From: Blastococcus colisei
Lineage (GTDB): Bacteria > Actinomycetota > Actinomycetes > Mycobacteriales > Geodermatophilaceae
Assembly: GCF_006717095.1 (NCBI RefSeq)
Contig: NZ_VFQE01000002.1
Span: forward strand, 868,001 to 932,000
Length of the DNA: 64,000 bases
Reading direction: 5' to 3'
Both the position numbers and the translations under genes were made by a program. The notes under the pieces were generated by a model. It worked only from the letters and a program-made list of their open reading frames with translations, was not told where the DNA came from and did not search any database. Positions 8,715-15,908 of the stretch are shown here, piece by piece (position 1 is the first letter of the stretch; every line of letters starts with the position of its first letter).

Positions 8715-8775
8715 AGGCATAGGAACCTATACATGCGTATTCGGGCCCGAAACGCATGTATAGGTTCCTATGCCT
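8715..8775. repeat. palindromic repeat family 1, intact copy
   Basis: A 61-base palindrome. The outer arms (8715-8737 and 8753-8775) are perfect 23-nt inverted copies that begin AGGCATAGGAACCTATA, and the centre TTCGGGCCCGAA (8740-8751) is itself palindromic. It sits between the convergent serine hydrolase and MaoC genes, as a bidirectional terminator would. Other copies lie at 23122-23182 and, split by an IS, at 40812-40844 plus 42171-42203. Confidence 0.9.
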
Positions 8776-8785
8776 CAGGCGGGCG

Positions 8786-9247
8786 TCAGAGGTAGCGGCG
8801 GTAGACGACGGTGGCGACCATCGCCGGCTTGGTGCCGCCGTCGATCTCCATCGTGACGCCGAGGTTCATGGCGATGCCGCCCTCGAACGGAGTGGCCGCC
8901 TCGAGGGTGGCGCCGGCCCGCACGCGCGCGCCCACGGGCACCGGCGAGGGGAAGCGCACCTTCTCCGTGCCGTAGTTGACACCCATCCGGAAGCCCGTGA
9001 TCTCGATGATCTGCGGCATCAACGAGGGGATGAGCGACAGTGTCAGGTAGCCGTGCGCGATGGGGCCGCCGAACGGGCTCTCCTTCTTCGCGCGCTCAGG
9101 GTCGACGTGGATCCACTGGTGGTCGCCGGTGGCCTCCGCGAACCGGTTCACCTGCCCCTGGGTGATCTCCACCCAGTCGCTGTAGCCCAGGTGCTGGCCG
9201 ACCAGTCCCTGCACGCCCTCGATGCCCTCGACGGTCGTCTGCGCCAT
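8786..9247 (-). CDS. MaoC-family (R)-specific enoyl-CoA hydratase
   Basis: A 153-residue single hot-dog protein. The hydratase motif is complete: D42 and H47 in ATGDHQWIHVDPERA, then FGGPIAHGYLTLSL. This family hydrates trans-2-enoyl-CoA to (R)-3-hydroxyacyl-CoA in the cytosol. It starts at the ATG at 9247, after GGAGGGGG. It is divergent from the FolP2-like gene, 68 bases away. The exact chain-length preference cannot be read. Confidence 0.92.
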   Translation of the reverse strand: MAQTTVEGIEGVQGLVGQHLGYSDWVEITQGQVNRFAEATGDHQWIHVDPERAKKESPFGGPIAHGYLTLSLIPSLMPQIIEITGFRMGVNYGTEKVRFPSPVPVGARVRAGATLEAATPFEGGIAMNLGVTMEIDGGTKPAMVATVVYRRYL

Positions 9248-9315
9248 GGAAGCCCCCTCCCGCTCGATCTGATTGGCTGACTCCACCACACCGGCGTCGT
9301 CGAGGAGGGAACGGG

Positions 9316-10176
9316 TTGCTCCGGATCGGTGCGCTGGATGTGCCAGACGGTGACTTCGTCCTGATGGCGATCGTGAACCGGACACCCGACTCGTTCTACG
9401 ACCGCGGCGCGACCTACGCCATGGCCGCGGCGATGGAACGGGTGGATCGCGTCGTCGCCGAGGGCGCGGACATGGTGGACGTCGGTGGTGTGAAGGCCGC
9501 CCCCGGCGAGGACGTCGACGCCGCGGAGGAGATCCGCCGCACCGTCGACCTGGTCGCCGCCATCCGCACGGCGCACCCGGCACTGCCGATCTCCATCGAC
9601 ACCTGGCGGGCGGAGGTCGCGCGCGAGGCCCTGGCCGCCGGCGCCGACGTCGTCAACGACGCCTGGGGCGGGGTGGACCCGTCGCTCGCGGGGGTGGCGG
9701 CGGCCGCCGGGGCCGGCATCGTCTGCACGCACGCCGGCGGGCTGCCGCCGCGGACCCGCCCGCACCGGGTGCAGTACGACGACGTCGTGGCCGACATCGT
9801 CATGCGGACGACGGCGCTGGCCGAGGCCGCCGTCGCGGCGGGCGTGGACCGCGACCGGGTGCTGGTCGACCCCGGGCACGACTTCGGCAAGAACACCCGG
9901 CACTCGCTGGAGGCCACCCGCCGGCTGGATGAGCTCGTCGCGACGGGCTGGCCGGTGCTGGTGGCGCTGTCGAACAAGGATTTCGTGGGCGAGACCCTCG
10001 ACGTCCCCTTGGCGGAGCGGCTGACCGGCACCCTGGCCGCGACCGCCGTCAGCGCCTGGCTCGGGGCGCGGGTGTTCCGCGCGCACGATGTCGCCGCCAC
10101 CCGGCAGACGCTGGACATGGTGGCCTCGATCCGCGGCGACCGGCCGCCCGCGCGAACGGTCCGCGGCCTCGCGTGA
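9316..10176 (+). CDS. folP2: dihydropteroate synthase homologue, FolP2 type
   Basis: A 286-residue TIM-barrel protein of the DHPS family. The N-terminus (VLMAIVNRTPDSFYDRGATY) matches the actinobacterial FolP2 branch rather than true DHPS, which reads NVTxDSFSDGG. The usual pterin-binding segment with S-T-R-P-G is replaced by GVKAAPGEDVD. The second marker, SNKDFVGETL, is also FolP2-like. In mycobacteria FolP2 is known not to replace FolP1, so folate synthesis should not be assumed. TTG at 9316 is used as start because GAGGAGGGA precedes it by about 5 nt. No other folate gene is nearby. Confidence 0.85.
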   Translation: MLRIGALDVPDGDFVLMAIVNRTPDSFYDRGATYAMAAAMERVDRVVAEGADMVDVGGVKAAPGEDVDAAEEIRRTVDLVAAIRTAHPALPISIDTWRAEVAREALAAGADVVNDAWGGVDPSLAGVAAAAGAGIVCTHAGGLPPRTRPHRVQYDDVVADIVMRTTALAEAAVAAGVDRDRVLVDPGHDFGKNTRHSLEATRRLDELVATGWPVLVALSNKDFVGETLDVPLAERLTGTLAATAVSAWLGARVFRAHDVAATRQTLDMVASIRGDRPPARTVRGLA

Positions 10177-10181
10177 GCTGC

Positions 10182-10242
10182 GTGGTGATCAGGGTCCCTG
10201 ATCACCACGGGTCCTACCTCGCGGTCGACCGTGCGGGAGGAC
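10182..10242. repeat. palindromic repeat family 2, copy A (divergent)
   Basis: GTGGTGATCAGGG (10182-10194) and its exact inverse (10196-10208) form a 13-bp hairpin with a 1-nt centre. A second, imperfect palindrome follows at 10211-10242, centred on GGTCGACC. The gap 10177-10356 otherwise holds only a TAGCCT -10-like box at 10311. Related copies lie at 10747, 52477 and 57611. Confidence 0.75.
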
Positions 10243-10356
10243 GCCACACGGTGAGGGAGGACGCCGCCTGATCGCCTCCCGTGGCACTTCCACGGTTGCA
10301 CCAGCGGGTCTAGCCTCCGCCGCGTCGGATCCGGACCACACCCCGAGGAGGCCGCC

Positions 10357-10739
10357 ATGAGCGGTCGGGTCGTGCACTTCGAGGTTCCCTACGACGACGG
10401 GGACCGAGCGCGGAGCTTCTACAAGGAGGCGTTCGACTGGCAGCTCATGGAGATGCCGGAGATGGGCTACACGATCGTGATGTCAGGCCCCAGCGGCGAC
10501 AGCGGCCCGACCGAATCGGGCTTCATCAACGGCGGCATGCTGTCGCGCGAGCAGGCGGCGACCCGCGGACCTGTCCTCGTCGTCGAGTGGACAGCATCGA
10601 GGACTCGCTGAGGAGGATCGGCGAGCTCGGCGGCTCCACCGTCGTCGGGAAGACGCCGGTCGGCGAGATGGGCTTCGCGGCCTACTTCACCGACCCGGAA
10701 GGCAACGTCATGGGTCTGTGGGAGACCGCCCGCACCTGA
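10357..10739 (+). pseudogene. VOC (glyoxalase/bleomycin resistance) protein gene with a 1-base frameshift
   Basis: The first frame encodes MSGRVVHFEVPYDDGDRARS and runs about 76 residues in the VOC fold, then leaves the family pattern at about base 10586 and stops at 10611. A second frame continues exactly where the fold requires (SIEDSLRRIGELGGS, then YFTDPEGNVMGLWE) and stops at 10739. The total of 383 bases is one short of a 128-codon gene. Inserting one base inside GAGTGGAC would restore V-V-x-V-D-S-I-E-D. Either a real loss-of-function mutation or a sequencing error would explain this. GAGGAG precedes the ATG. The intact protein would be a small single-VOC-domain enzyme of unknown substrate. 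Confidence 0.8.
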
Positions 10740-10746
10740 GCTCCGC

Positions 10747-10835
10747 GATGATCAGCTGAGGCTGATCATCAGGGGTCCTACCTCACCGTCGACGGTGAGG
10801 TAGGACCCCTGACGACCAGGTGACCTGATCGTTCT
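10747..10835. repeat. palindromic repeat family 2, copy B (best preserved)
   Basis: GATGATCAGC (10747-10756) pairs with GCTGATCATC (10761-10770). It is followed directly by a perfect 40-base palindrome (10771-10810) centred on CCGTCGACGG, with arms beginning AGGGGTCCTACCTC. A degenerate ACCAGGTGACCTGATCGTT tail follows. It lies between the VOC pseudogene and the thioesterase gene. Confidence 0.9.
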
Positions 10836-10849
10836 CGTACCGCCCTCGC

Positions 10850-10855
10850 TAGGTT
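10850..10855 (+). promoter_or_regulatory. -10 hexamer TAGGTT, leaderless start of thioesterase gene
   Basis: TAGGTT is followed by 7 nt and the ATG at 10863; there is no Shine-Dalgarno sequence between them. Confidence 0.5.
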
Positions 10856-10862
10856 GCCGGGC

Positions 10863-11288
10863 ATGGCCGCCACCGGGTTCCTGACCGTCGACGAGCTCAA
10901 CGCCCTCCTCCCGGGCACCTTCCCCGGGCTCCTGGGCATCGTCATCGACACGCACGAGCGCGGGCGGCTCACCAGCCATCTCGACATCCGGCCCGAGCTG
11001 CTGGCGCCCAACGGCTACCTGCACGCCGGCACCGTCGTCACGCTCGCCGACACCAGTTGCGGACTGCCCACGCGGGCGCTGCTGCCCGAGGGGTCGACCG
11101 GCTTCACCACCATCGAGCTGAAGAGCAACCACCTCGGCACCGCGCGCGAGGGACGGATCGCCTGCACGGCGACGAACGTCCACGCCGGCCGGACGACGCA
11201 GGTCTGGGACGCCGTCGTGTCGAACGCCGGGACGGGTAAGACCATCGCGCTGTTCCGCTGCACGCAGTCGGTGCTCTGGCCCCGGTGA
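10863..11288 (+). CDS. PaaI-type hot-dog thioesterase
   Basis: A 141-residue single hot-dog domain. The active-site stretch NGYLHAGTVVTLADTSCG (about 50-67) matches the PaaI/YbgC-like acyl-CoA thioesterases, where the N/H-x-G pair and the aspartate/glutamate on the long helix act on the thioester. It is likely to hydrolyse small or aromatic acyl-CoA thioesters in the cytosol. It lies 95 bases before an acyl-CoA ligase gene on the same strand, which suits a shared acyl-CoA role. ATG at 10863 is preferred to TTG at 10854 because of the TAGGTT box. Confidence 0.85.
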   Translation: MAATGFLTVDELNALLPGTFPGLLGIVIDTHERGRLTSHLDIRPELLAPNGYLHAGTVVTLADTSCGLPTRALLPEGSTGFTTIELKSNHLGTAREGRIACTATNVHAGRTTQVWDAVVSNAGTGKTIALFRCTQSVLWPR

Positions 11289-11383
11289 ACGGATCGATGG
11301 GGCGAACCCGCGGGTAACCCCCTTGTGGCGCCCGACACGCCAGGTGTGAGACTGGCGCCACACCAGCACTGAGGAGGAGCCCC

Positions 11384-12979
11384 GTGGCCCTGGCCAGCCC
11401 GTATCCCGATGTCGAGATCCCGAACCTGTCGGTGCCCGAGTTCGTCCTGGCCGCCGGCAAGGAGCGCCCGGACGCACCCGCACTGATCGACGGCCTCAAG
11501 GGCGACGTGATCACGCACGGTCAGTTGGCCGCGTACGTCGACCGGGTCGCCGCGAACCTGCACGCCCGTGGGCTGCGCAAGGGCGACGTCGTCGCCGTCT
11601 TCTGCCCGAACACGCCCTGGTTCCCGGTGGTCTTCCACGGCATCGCCGCCGCCGGCTGCGTGATGAGCCCGATCAACTCGCTCTACACGCCCGACGAGAT
11701 CGCCTTCCAGCTGAAGGACTCCGGCGCGAAGATCCTGATCACGATCTCGCTGTTCCTGGACCGCGCCGCCGCGGCCGCCGAGAAGTCGCCGGTCGACGAG
11801 ATCGTCGTGCTCGACGGCGCCGAGGGTCACGCCAACCTGTTCGACCTGCTCGGCGCCGACGCGCCGTCGGTCCAGGTGGACATCGACCCGGCCAACGACC
11901 TGGTCACCCTGCCCTACTCCAGCGGCACGACCGGCCTGCCCAAGGGCGTCATGCTCACCCACCGCAACCTGGTGGCGAACGTGGCGCAGTGCCGGCCACT
12001 GATCAGCCTCGGCGAGGACGAGCGGATCATCGCCGTCCTGCCGTTCTTCCACATCTACGGCCTCACGGTGCTCATGAACCAGGGCCTGGCGTGGGGCGGC
12101 GCGGTGGTGACGCTCCCCCGCTTCGACCTCGAGGACTTCCTGCGCACCATCCAGGACCACAAGATCACCCGAGCGTTCGTCGCGCCCCCGATCCTGCTGG
12201 CCATGGCGAAGCACCCGGTGGTCGACAAGTACGACCTGTCGTCGCTGACCTCGATCCTCTCCGGCGCCGCTCCGCTGGACGAGCAGCTGGCCCTGGCCGC
12301 CCAGAGCCGGCTCCGCAAGGGCGCCGAGGACGGCGTCACCGTGGGCCAGGGCTACGGCATGACGGAGCTGTCGCCGGTCTCGCACACGACCCCCGACCCG
12401 GGCTGCGAGCCTCCGGGCGCGCAGACCGACGTCCCCAAGGGCTCGGTCGGCTACGCGATCCCCAACACCGAGTGCCGGCTCATCGACCCGGGCACCGGCG
12501 AGGACGCGGCGCCCGGGGCCAGCGGCGAGCTGTGGATCCGCGGTCCGCAGGTCATGAAGGGCTACCTCAACAACGCCGAGGCGACGGCGAACACCGTCGA
12601 CTCCGACGGCTGGCTGCACACCGGTGACGTCGCGATCGTCGACGACGAGGGTCGCTACACCGTGGTCGACCGCGTCAAGGAACTGATCAAGTACAAGGGC
12701 TACCAGGTGGCGCCGGCCGAGCTCGAGGCCGTGCTGATCGGCCACCCGGAGATCGCCGACGCCGCCGTGATCGGGGTGCCGGACAAGGAGAGCGGCGAGG
12801 AGCTGCCCAAGGCGTTCGTCGTCCGCGCGGCCGGCTCGGAGCTCTCCGAGGAGGCGGTCATGGAGTACATGGCCGGCAAGGTCGCGCCGCACAAGAAGGT
12901 GCGCTTCGTCGAATTCATCGACGCGGTGCCGAAGTCGGCGGCCGGCAAGATCCTGCGCAAGGACCTCAAGGCCCGCTGA
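11384..12979 (+). CDS. 4-coumarate/fatty acyl-CoA ligase (AMP-forming)
   Basis: A 531-residue ANL-superfamily enzyme. Motifs in order: phosphate loop YSSGTTGLPKGVM (about 178), HIYG in the acyl pocket region, GYGMTE (about 323), WLHTGDV (about 412), DRVKELIKYKGYQV (hinge and A8), and PKSAAGKILRKDL (about 516) with the adenylation lysine. It activates a carboxylic acid with ATP and transfers it to CoA. Overall similarity is to 4-coumarate:CoA-ligase-like proteins of actinobacteria; the substrate is not certain. GTG start with GAGGAGGAG just upstream. Confidence 0.92.
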   Translation: MALASPYPDVEIPNLSVPEFVLAAGKERPDAPALIDGLKGDVITHGQLAAYVDRVAANLHARGLRKGDVVAVFCPNTPWFPVVFHGIAAAGCVMSPINSLYTPDEIAFQLKDSGAKILITISLFLDRAAAAAEKSPVDEIVVLDGAEGHANLFDLLGADAPSVQVDIDPANDLVTLPYSSGTTGLPKGVMLTHRNLVANVAQCRPLISLGEDERIIAVLPFFHIYGLTVLMNQGLAWGGAVVTLPRFDLEDFLRTIQDHKITRAFVAPPILLAMAKHPVVDKYDLSSLTSILSGAAPLDEQLALAAQSRLRKGAEDGVTVGQGYGMTELSPVSHTTPDPGCEPPGAQTDVPKGSVGYAIPNTECRLIDPGTGEDAAPGASGELWIRGPQVMKGYLNNAEATANTVDSDGWLHTGDVAIVDDEGRYTVVDRVKELIKYKGYQVAPAELEAVLIGHPEIADAAVIGVPDKESGEELPKAFVVRAAGSELSEEAVMEYMAGKVAPHKKVRFVEFIDAVPKSAAGKILRKDLKAR

Positions 12980-12990
12980 GCAGCGACCCG

Positions 12991-13036
12991 CGGCGTCGGG
13001 ACCTCGGGACGACGTCGTCCGGAGGTCCCGACGCCG
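12991..13036 (+). terminator. strong hairpin after acyl-CoA ligase
   Basis: CGGCGTCGGGACCTC (12991-13005) pairs perfectly with 13022-13036. The interior GGACGACGTCGTCC (13007-13020) is a perfect palindrome, so the whole 46-base unit folds with a single G-G mismatch. It starts 12 bases after the stop codon. Confidence 0.75.
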
Positions 13037-13057
13037 TCGTCGTCCCGCCCTTCGTAG

Positions 13058-13116
13058 AAGGACCCCCTCCTCCCCGCCCCTCGCAGGCTCGGGAACGGTG
13101 CCCTGGAGGGGGCCTT
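13058..13116 (+). repeat. AAGGACCCCCTCC hairpin before quinone oxidoreductase
   Basis: AAGGACCCCCTCC (13058-13070) pairs, with one bulge, with GGAGGGGGCCTT (13105-13116). The loop is about 34 bases. It ends in the -10 hexamer of the next gene. It could be an attenuating leader, an upstream terminator or a repeat; only one copy was noticed here. Confidence 0.45.
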
Positions 13117-13121
13117 AGGGT
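13116..13121 (+). promoter_or_regulatory. -10 hexamer TAGGGT, leaderless start of quinone oxidoreductase
   Basis: TAGGGT, 6 nt, then the ATG at 13128; no ribosome-binding site. Confidence 0.5.
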
Positions 13122-13127
13122 CGGGCC

Positions 13128-14120
13128 ATGCGTGCGGTGACGGTGACCGAGCCCGGCGGACCCGAGGTGCTCACCTGGGCGGAGGTGCCCGACCCGGTCT
13201 GCGGGCCCGGGGAGGTGGTCGTCGACGTCGCGGCGACCGCCGTGAACCGGGCGGACCTCCTCCAGCGGCAGGGCTTCTATCCCCCGCCCAAGGGTGCGAG
13301 TGACGTGCTCGGCCTCGAGTGCAGCGGCGTGATCTCCGAGGTCGGCGAGGGCGTCAGCGGCTGGTCGGTCGGCGACGAAGTGTGCGCGCTGCTGTCCGGC
13401 GGCGGCTACGCCGAGCGGGTCGCCGTCCCGGTCGGGCAGCTCCTCCCCCGCCCCTCCGGGGTGGAGCTGGCCACCGCGGCCGCCCTCCCGGAGGTCACCT
13501 GCACGGTCTGGTCCAACGTCTTCCTCCTCGCCGGCCTCCGGCGGGGGGAGAGCTTCCTCGTGCACGGCGGGTCCAGCGGCATCGGGACGATGGCGATCCA
13601 GCTGGCCGCCCGCGCCGGCGCGCGCGTGTTCACGACCGCGGGGACGGCGGCCAAGCTCGACGTGTGCCGCGAGCTCGGCGCGGAGGTCGGCATCAACTAC
13701 CGCGACGAGGACTTCGTCGAGCGGGTCCGCGAGGCGACCGACGGCCGCGGAGTCGACGTCGTCCTCGACAACATGGGCGGCAAGTACCTGGGCCGCAACG
13801 TCGATGCGCTCGCCGTGGGCGGTCGGCTGGTGATCATCGGGATGCAGGGCGGCACGAAGGCCGAGCTGGACATCAGGAAGCTGCTGGGCAAGCGCGCCTC
13901 GGTGCACGCCACCGCGCTGCGCTCGCGGCCGGCCACCGGCCGGGGCGGCAAGGCAGAGATCGTGGCGGCGGTCCGGCACGACGTGTGGCCCGACGTCGAG
14001 CGTGGCGTCGTCCGCCCGATCGTCGACCGCCGGCTGCCGATGTCCCGCGCTGCCGAGGCGCACCGCGTCGTGGAGGCCAGCGAGCACATCGGCAAGGTGC
14101 TGCTGCTGCCCGAGGACTGA
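13128..14120 (+). CDS. NAD(P)H-quinone oxidoreductase (zinc-free MDR family, PIG3-like)
   Basis: A 330-residue medium-chain dehydrogenase/reductase without the zinc ligands. N-terminal catalytic domain with AVNRADLLQRQGFYPPP (typical of the TIGR02824/PIG3 quinone reductases), then the Rossmann motif HGGSSGIGTMAIQLA (about 147-161). It should reduce quinones or enones with NADPH in the cytosol. Length and both domains are complete. It is convergent with the anti-sigma factor gene, with 5 bases between the stop codons. Confidence 0.9.
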   Translation: MRAVTVTEPGGPEVLTWAEVPDPVCGPGEVVVDVAATAVNRADLLQRQGFYPPPKGASDVLGLECSGVISEVGEGVSGWSVGDEVCALLSGGGYAERVAVPVGQLLPRPSGVELATAAALPEVTCTVWSNVFLLAGLRRGESFLVHGGSSGIGTMAIQLAARAGARVFTTAGTAAKLDVCRELGAEVGINYRDEDFVERVREATDGRGVDVVLDNMGGKYLGRNVDALAVGGRLVIIGMQGGTKAELDIRKLLGKRASVHATALRSRPATGRGGKAEIVAAVRHDVWPDVERGVVRPIVDRRLPMSRAAEAHRVVEASEHIGKVLLLPED

Positions 14121-14125
14121 TGCCC

Positions 14126-14743
14126 TCAGAGGTCGACCCGCACCAGTTCCCGCCCGCCGTCGCCGAGGAGCACCACCTCGTCGACGGCGTCCGGCTCCAC
14201 GGGAGCCCACCCGACCCAGCGGCCGTCCCCGTCGGGCGACGCCGGCCACTCCCCTGCCGGGTGCCGGTCGCCGTCGTCCTCAACCGCGACCATCGTGCAC
14301 GTCTCCCCCGCACGCAGGCCGGCGACCGTGACGTCCAGCGCGCTGCCGCCGCCCTCGGCACTCGCCGTCACGCTGGCCTCCACCGGCCCGGCCGTGGCCG
14401 AGCGGGTCCGCTGCTGCTCGCCGGTGAGCCACGCGGTCGCGCCCGCGCCGAGGACGAGCGCGGCGAGCGCGGCCGCCGCGACGAGCAGCAGGCGGACCCG
14501 GCGGCGGGGCCGCAGGGCCGCGGCGGCGACGCGCTCGTACAGCTCCGGGGACGGTGCCACCCCCACCGGCGCCAGATCGGCGCGCGGCACCCGGTCGAGC
14601 AGACCGGGCAGGGGGGCCAGCTCCGCGAGCTCGGCCGCGCACACGGGGCAGCCGGACACGTGCTGCTCGACCTGCCGGGCCTCACCGGATTCCAGGGCCC
14701 CCAGGACGTAGGCGCCCAGTTCGACGGTTCCCGGGCAGCTCAC
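14126..14743 (-). CDS. zinc-binding anti-sigma factor, membrane-anchored
   Basis: A 205-residue protein. The N-terminal zinc-associated anti-sigma motif is visible as H28-x3-C32-x2-C35 (QHVSGCPVCAAEL). One transmembrane helix (about 85-107, Leu/Ala/Val-rich) follows, then an extracytoplasmic domain of about 95 residues. It should hold the ECF sigma factor encoded just upstream at the membrane and release it on an envelope or redox signal. GTG start overlaps the sigma stop as GTGA, so the two are translationally coupled. Confidence 0.9.
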   Translation of the reverse strand: MSCPGTVELGAYVLGALESGEARQVEQHVSGCPVCAAELAELAPLPGLLDRVPRADLAPVGVAPSPELYERVAAAALRPRRRVRLLLVAAAALAALVLGAGATAWLTGEQQRTRSATAGPVEASVTASAEGGGSALDVTVAGLRAGETCTMVAVEDDGDRHPAGEWPASPDGDGRWVGWAPVEPDAVDEVVLLGDGGRELVRVDL

Positions 14744-15267
14744 GTCGTCACCCCCCGCTCGGCGAGCGCGAGCTTGAGCGCACGCAGGGCGTAGTAGCAG
14801 CGCGACTTCACCGTGCCCGGCGGGATGCCCAGGGCGCGGGCGGCCTCCGCGACACTGCGTCCCCGGTAGTAGGTCTCCACGATCACGGCCCGGTGCTCCT
14901 CCGACAGCGCGTGCAGGGCGTCGGCGACCACGATGCGGTCGAGGGCGGCGTCGATCTGGTCCAGGGCCGGCAGGACCGCGAGCGCGGCGTCCCCCACCTC
15001 GGTCGGCCGCGCACGGCGGGCCCGGTGGGCGTCGACGGCGAGGTGCTGCGCGACGGTGAACAGCCACGGGCGCAGCGACCGGTCGGGGTCGTCGTCGACC
15101 CGGTCCAGGTGACGCCAGGCCCGCAGCAGCGTCTCCTGCACGATGTCCTCCGCGCGGGCCCGGTCGCCGTCGGTCAGCCGGAGCGCGTACGCCAGCAGCA
15201 CGGGCGCGTGCGCCTCGTAGAGGGCCCGCAGGCTCTCCTCGCGCGCCGTCGCACCGCGGGCCCGCAT
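14740..15267 (-). CDS. ECF-type RNA polymerase sigma factor
   Basis: A 175-residue sigma-70 family protein of the extracytoplasmic function group. Region 2 is at about 14-80 (LLAYALRLTDGDRARAEDIV then QETLLRAWRH, the -10 contact), and region 4 at about 115-168 (LSEEHRAVIVETYYRGRSVA with helix-turn-helix IPPGTVKSRCYYALRALK). It is the middle gene of a lipoprotein - sigma - anti-sigma operon: 4 bases from the lipoprotein stop, and overlapping the anti-sigma start. It probably activates this operon among other targets. Confidence 0.93.
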   Translation of the reverse strand: MRARGATAREESLRALYEAHAPVLLAYALRLTDGDRARAEDIVQETLLRAWRHLDRVDDDPDRSLRPWLFTVAQHLAVDAHRARRARPTEVGDAALAVLPALDQIDAALDRIVVADALHALSEEHRAVIVETYYRGRSVAEAARALGIPPGTVKSRCYYALRALKLALAERGVTT

Positions 15268-15271
15268 GCGG

Positions 15272-15772
15272 TCAGTACGCCGTGTCCGCCGACGACGGCG
15301 CCGCCTCGGAGATCTTGGCCCCGTGGGGCGCCACGACCCACCAGACCCCCTGGACGCCCTGACCGGTCACGTCGCCAGCATCGGAGTCCCCGGCGTACGT
15401 GTACAGGGGCAGCCCCCCGACGGTCACCTGCCGCGTGCCGTCGTCCCGTTCGATCGTCCCCACGTCCCCGGTGACGCCGTCGACCTCGGGGGCCTCGGCC
15501 TCCGCGGTCACCGGCGGCCAGCTCTCCGCGCAGCTGTCCGCGCAGGAGCTGCTTCCCGAGCCGGGCGCGTCCCGGTCGAAGACGTAGACGGCGCGGCCCT
15601 CCCCGTCGACCACGATCTCGCCGAGCTCGCTGTCGGCCGTCGCCAGCACGGCGTCGCCGGCCGGTGCCGCCGCGCCGGCAGCGTCGTCCTCCTCCTCGCC
15701 GCCTCCGCAGCCGGCCAGCGCGAGCACCCCCAGGGCCGCTGCGGCCACCACCCGTCTCGTCGTCGCGTCCAC
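15272..15772 (-). CDS. secreted-repeat lipoprotein (COG4315 type)
   Basis: A 166-residue exported protein. Signal peptide with lipobox LALAGC (lipidated Cys22), an acidic linker, then two secreted-repeat units of the PF03640 type: VYVFDRDAPGSGSSSCADSC with E-S-W-P-P-V, and LYTYAGDSDAGDVTGQG with V-W-W-V. Such lipoproteins are frequent partners of ECF sigma/anti-sigma pairs in actinobacteria; the molecular role is unknown, with the conserved Cys pair and aromatic residues suggesting redox or heme/metal contact. First gene of the operon. GTG start after GGGAGGGAG. Confidence 0.85.
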   Translation of the reverse strand: MDATTRRVVAAAALGVLALAGCGGGEEEDDAAGAAAPAGDAVLATADSELGEIVVDGEGRAVYVFDRDAPGSGSSSCADSCAESWPPVTAEAEAPEVDGVTGDVGTIERDDGTRQVTVGGLPLYTYAGDSDAGDVTGQGVQGVWWVVAPHGAKISEAAPSSADTAY

Positions 15773-15895
15773 GGTGTGGCTCCCTCCCGGCGGATCGACC
15801 GGCCGCCGTCCCCCTCACCACGGCGCGCGGGTCCCGGCGGTTCAGCCGGCGACCCGGGCTTCCGGGCCTGGCGTTCGCCGTCCCGGCGGGCGGGG

Positions 15896-15901
15896 CAGGA
15901 T
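15896..15901 (+). promoter_or_regulatory. -10-like hexamer CAGGAT, leaderless start of bpa
   Basis: CAGGAT, 7 nt, then the ATG at 15909. It matches the CANNNT variant seen before several other genes of the window. Confidence 0.4.
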
Positions 15902-15908
15902 GGTGGCC

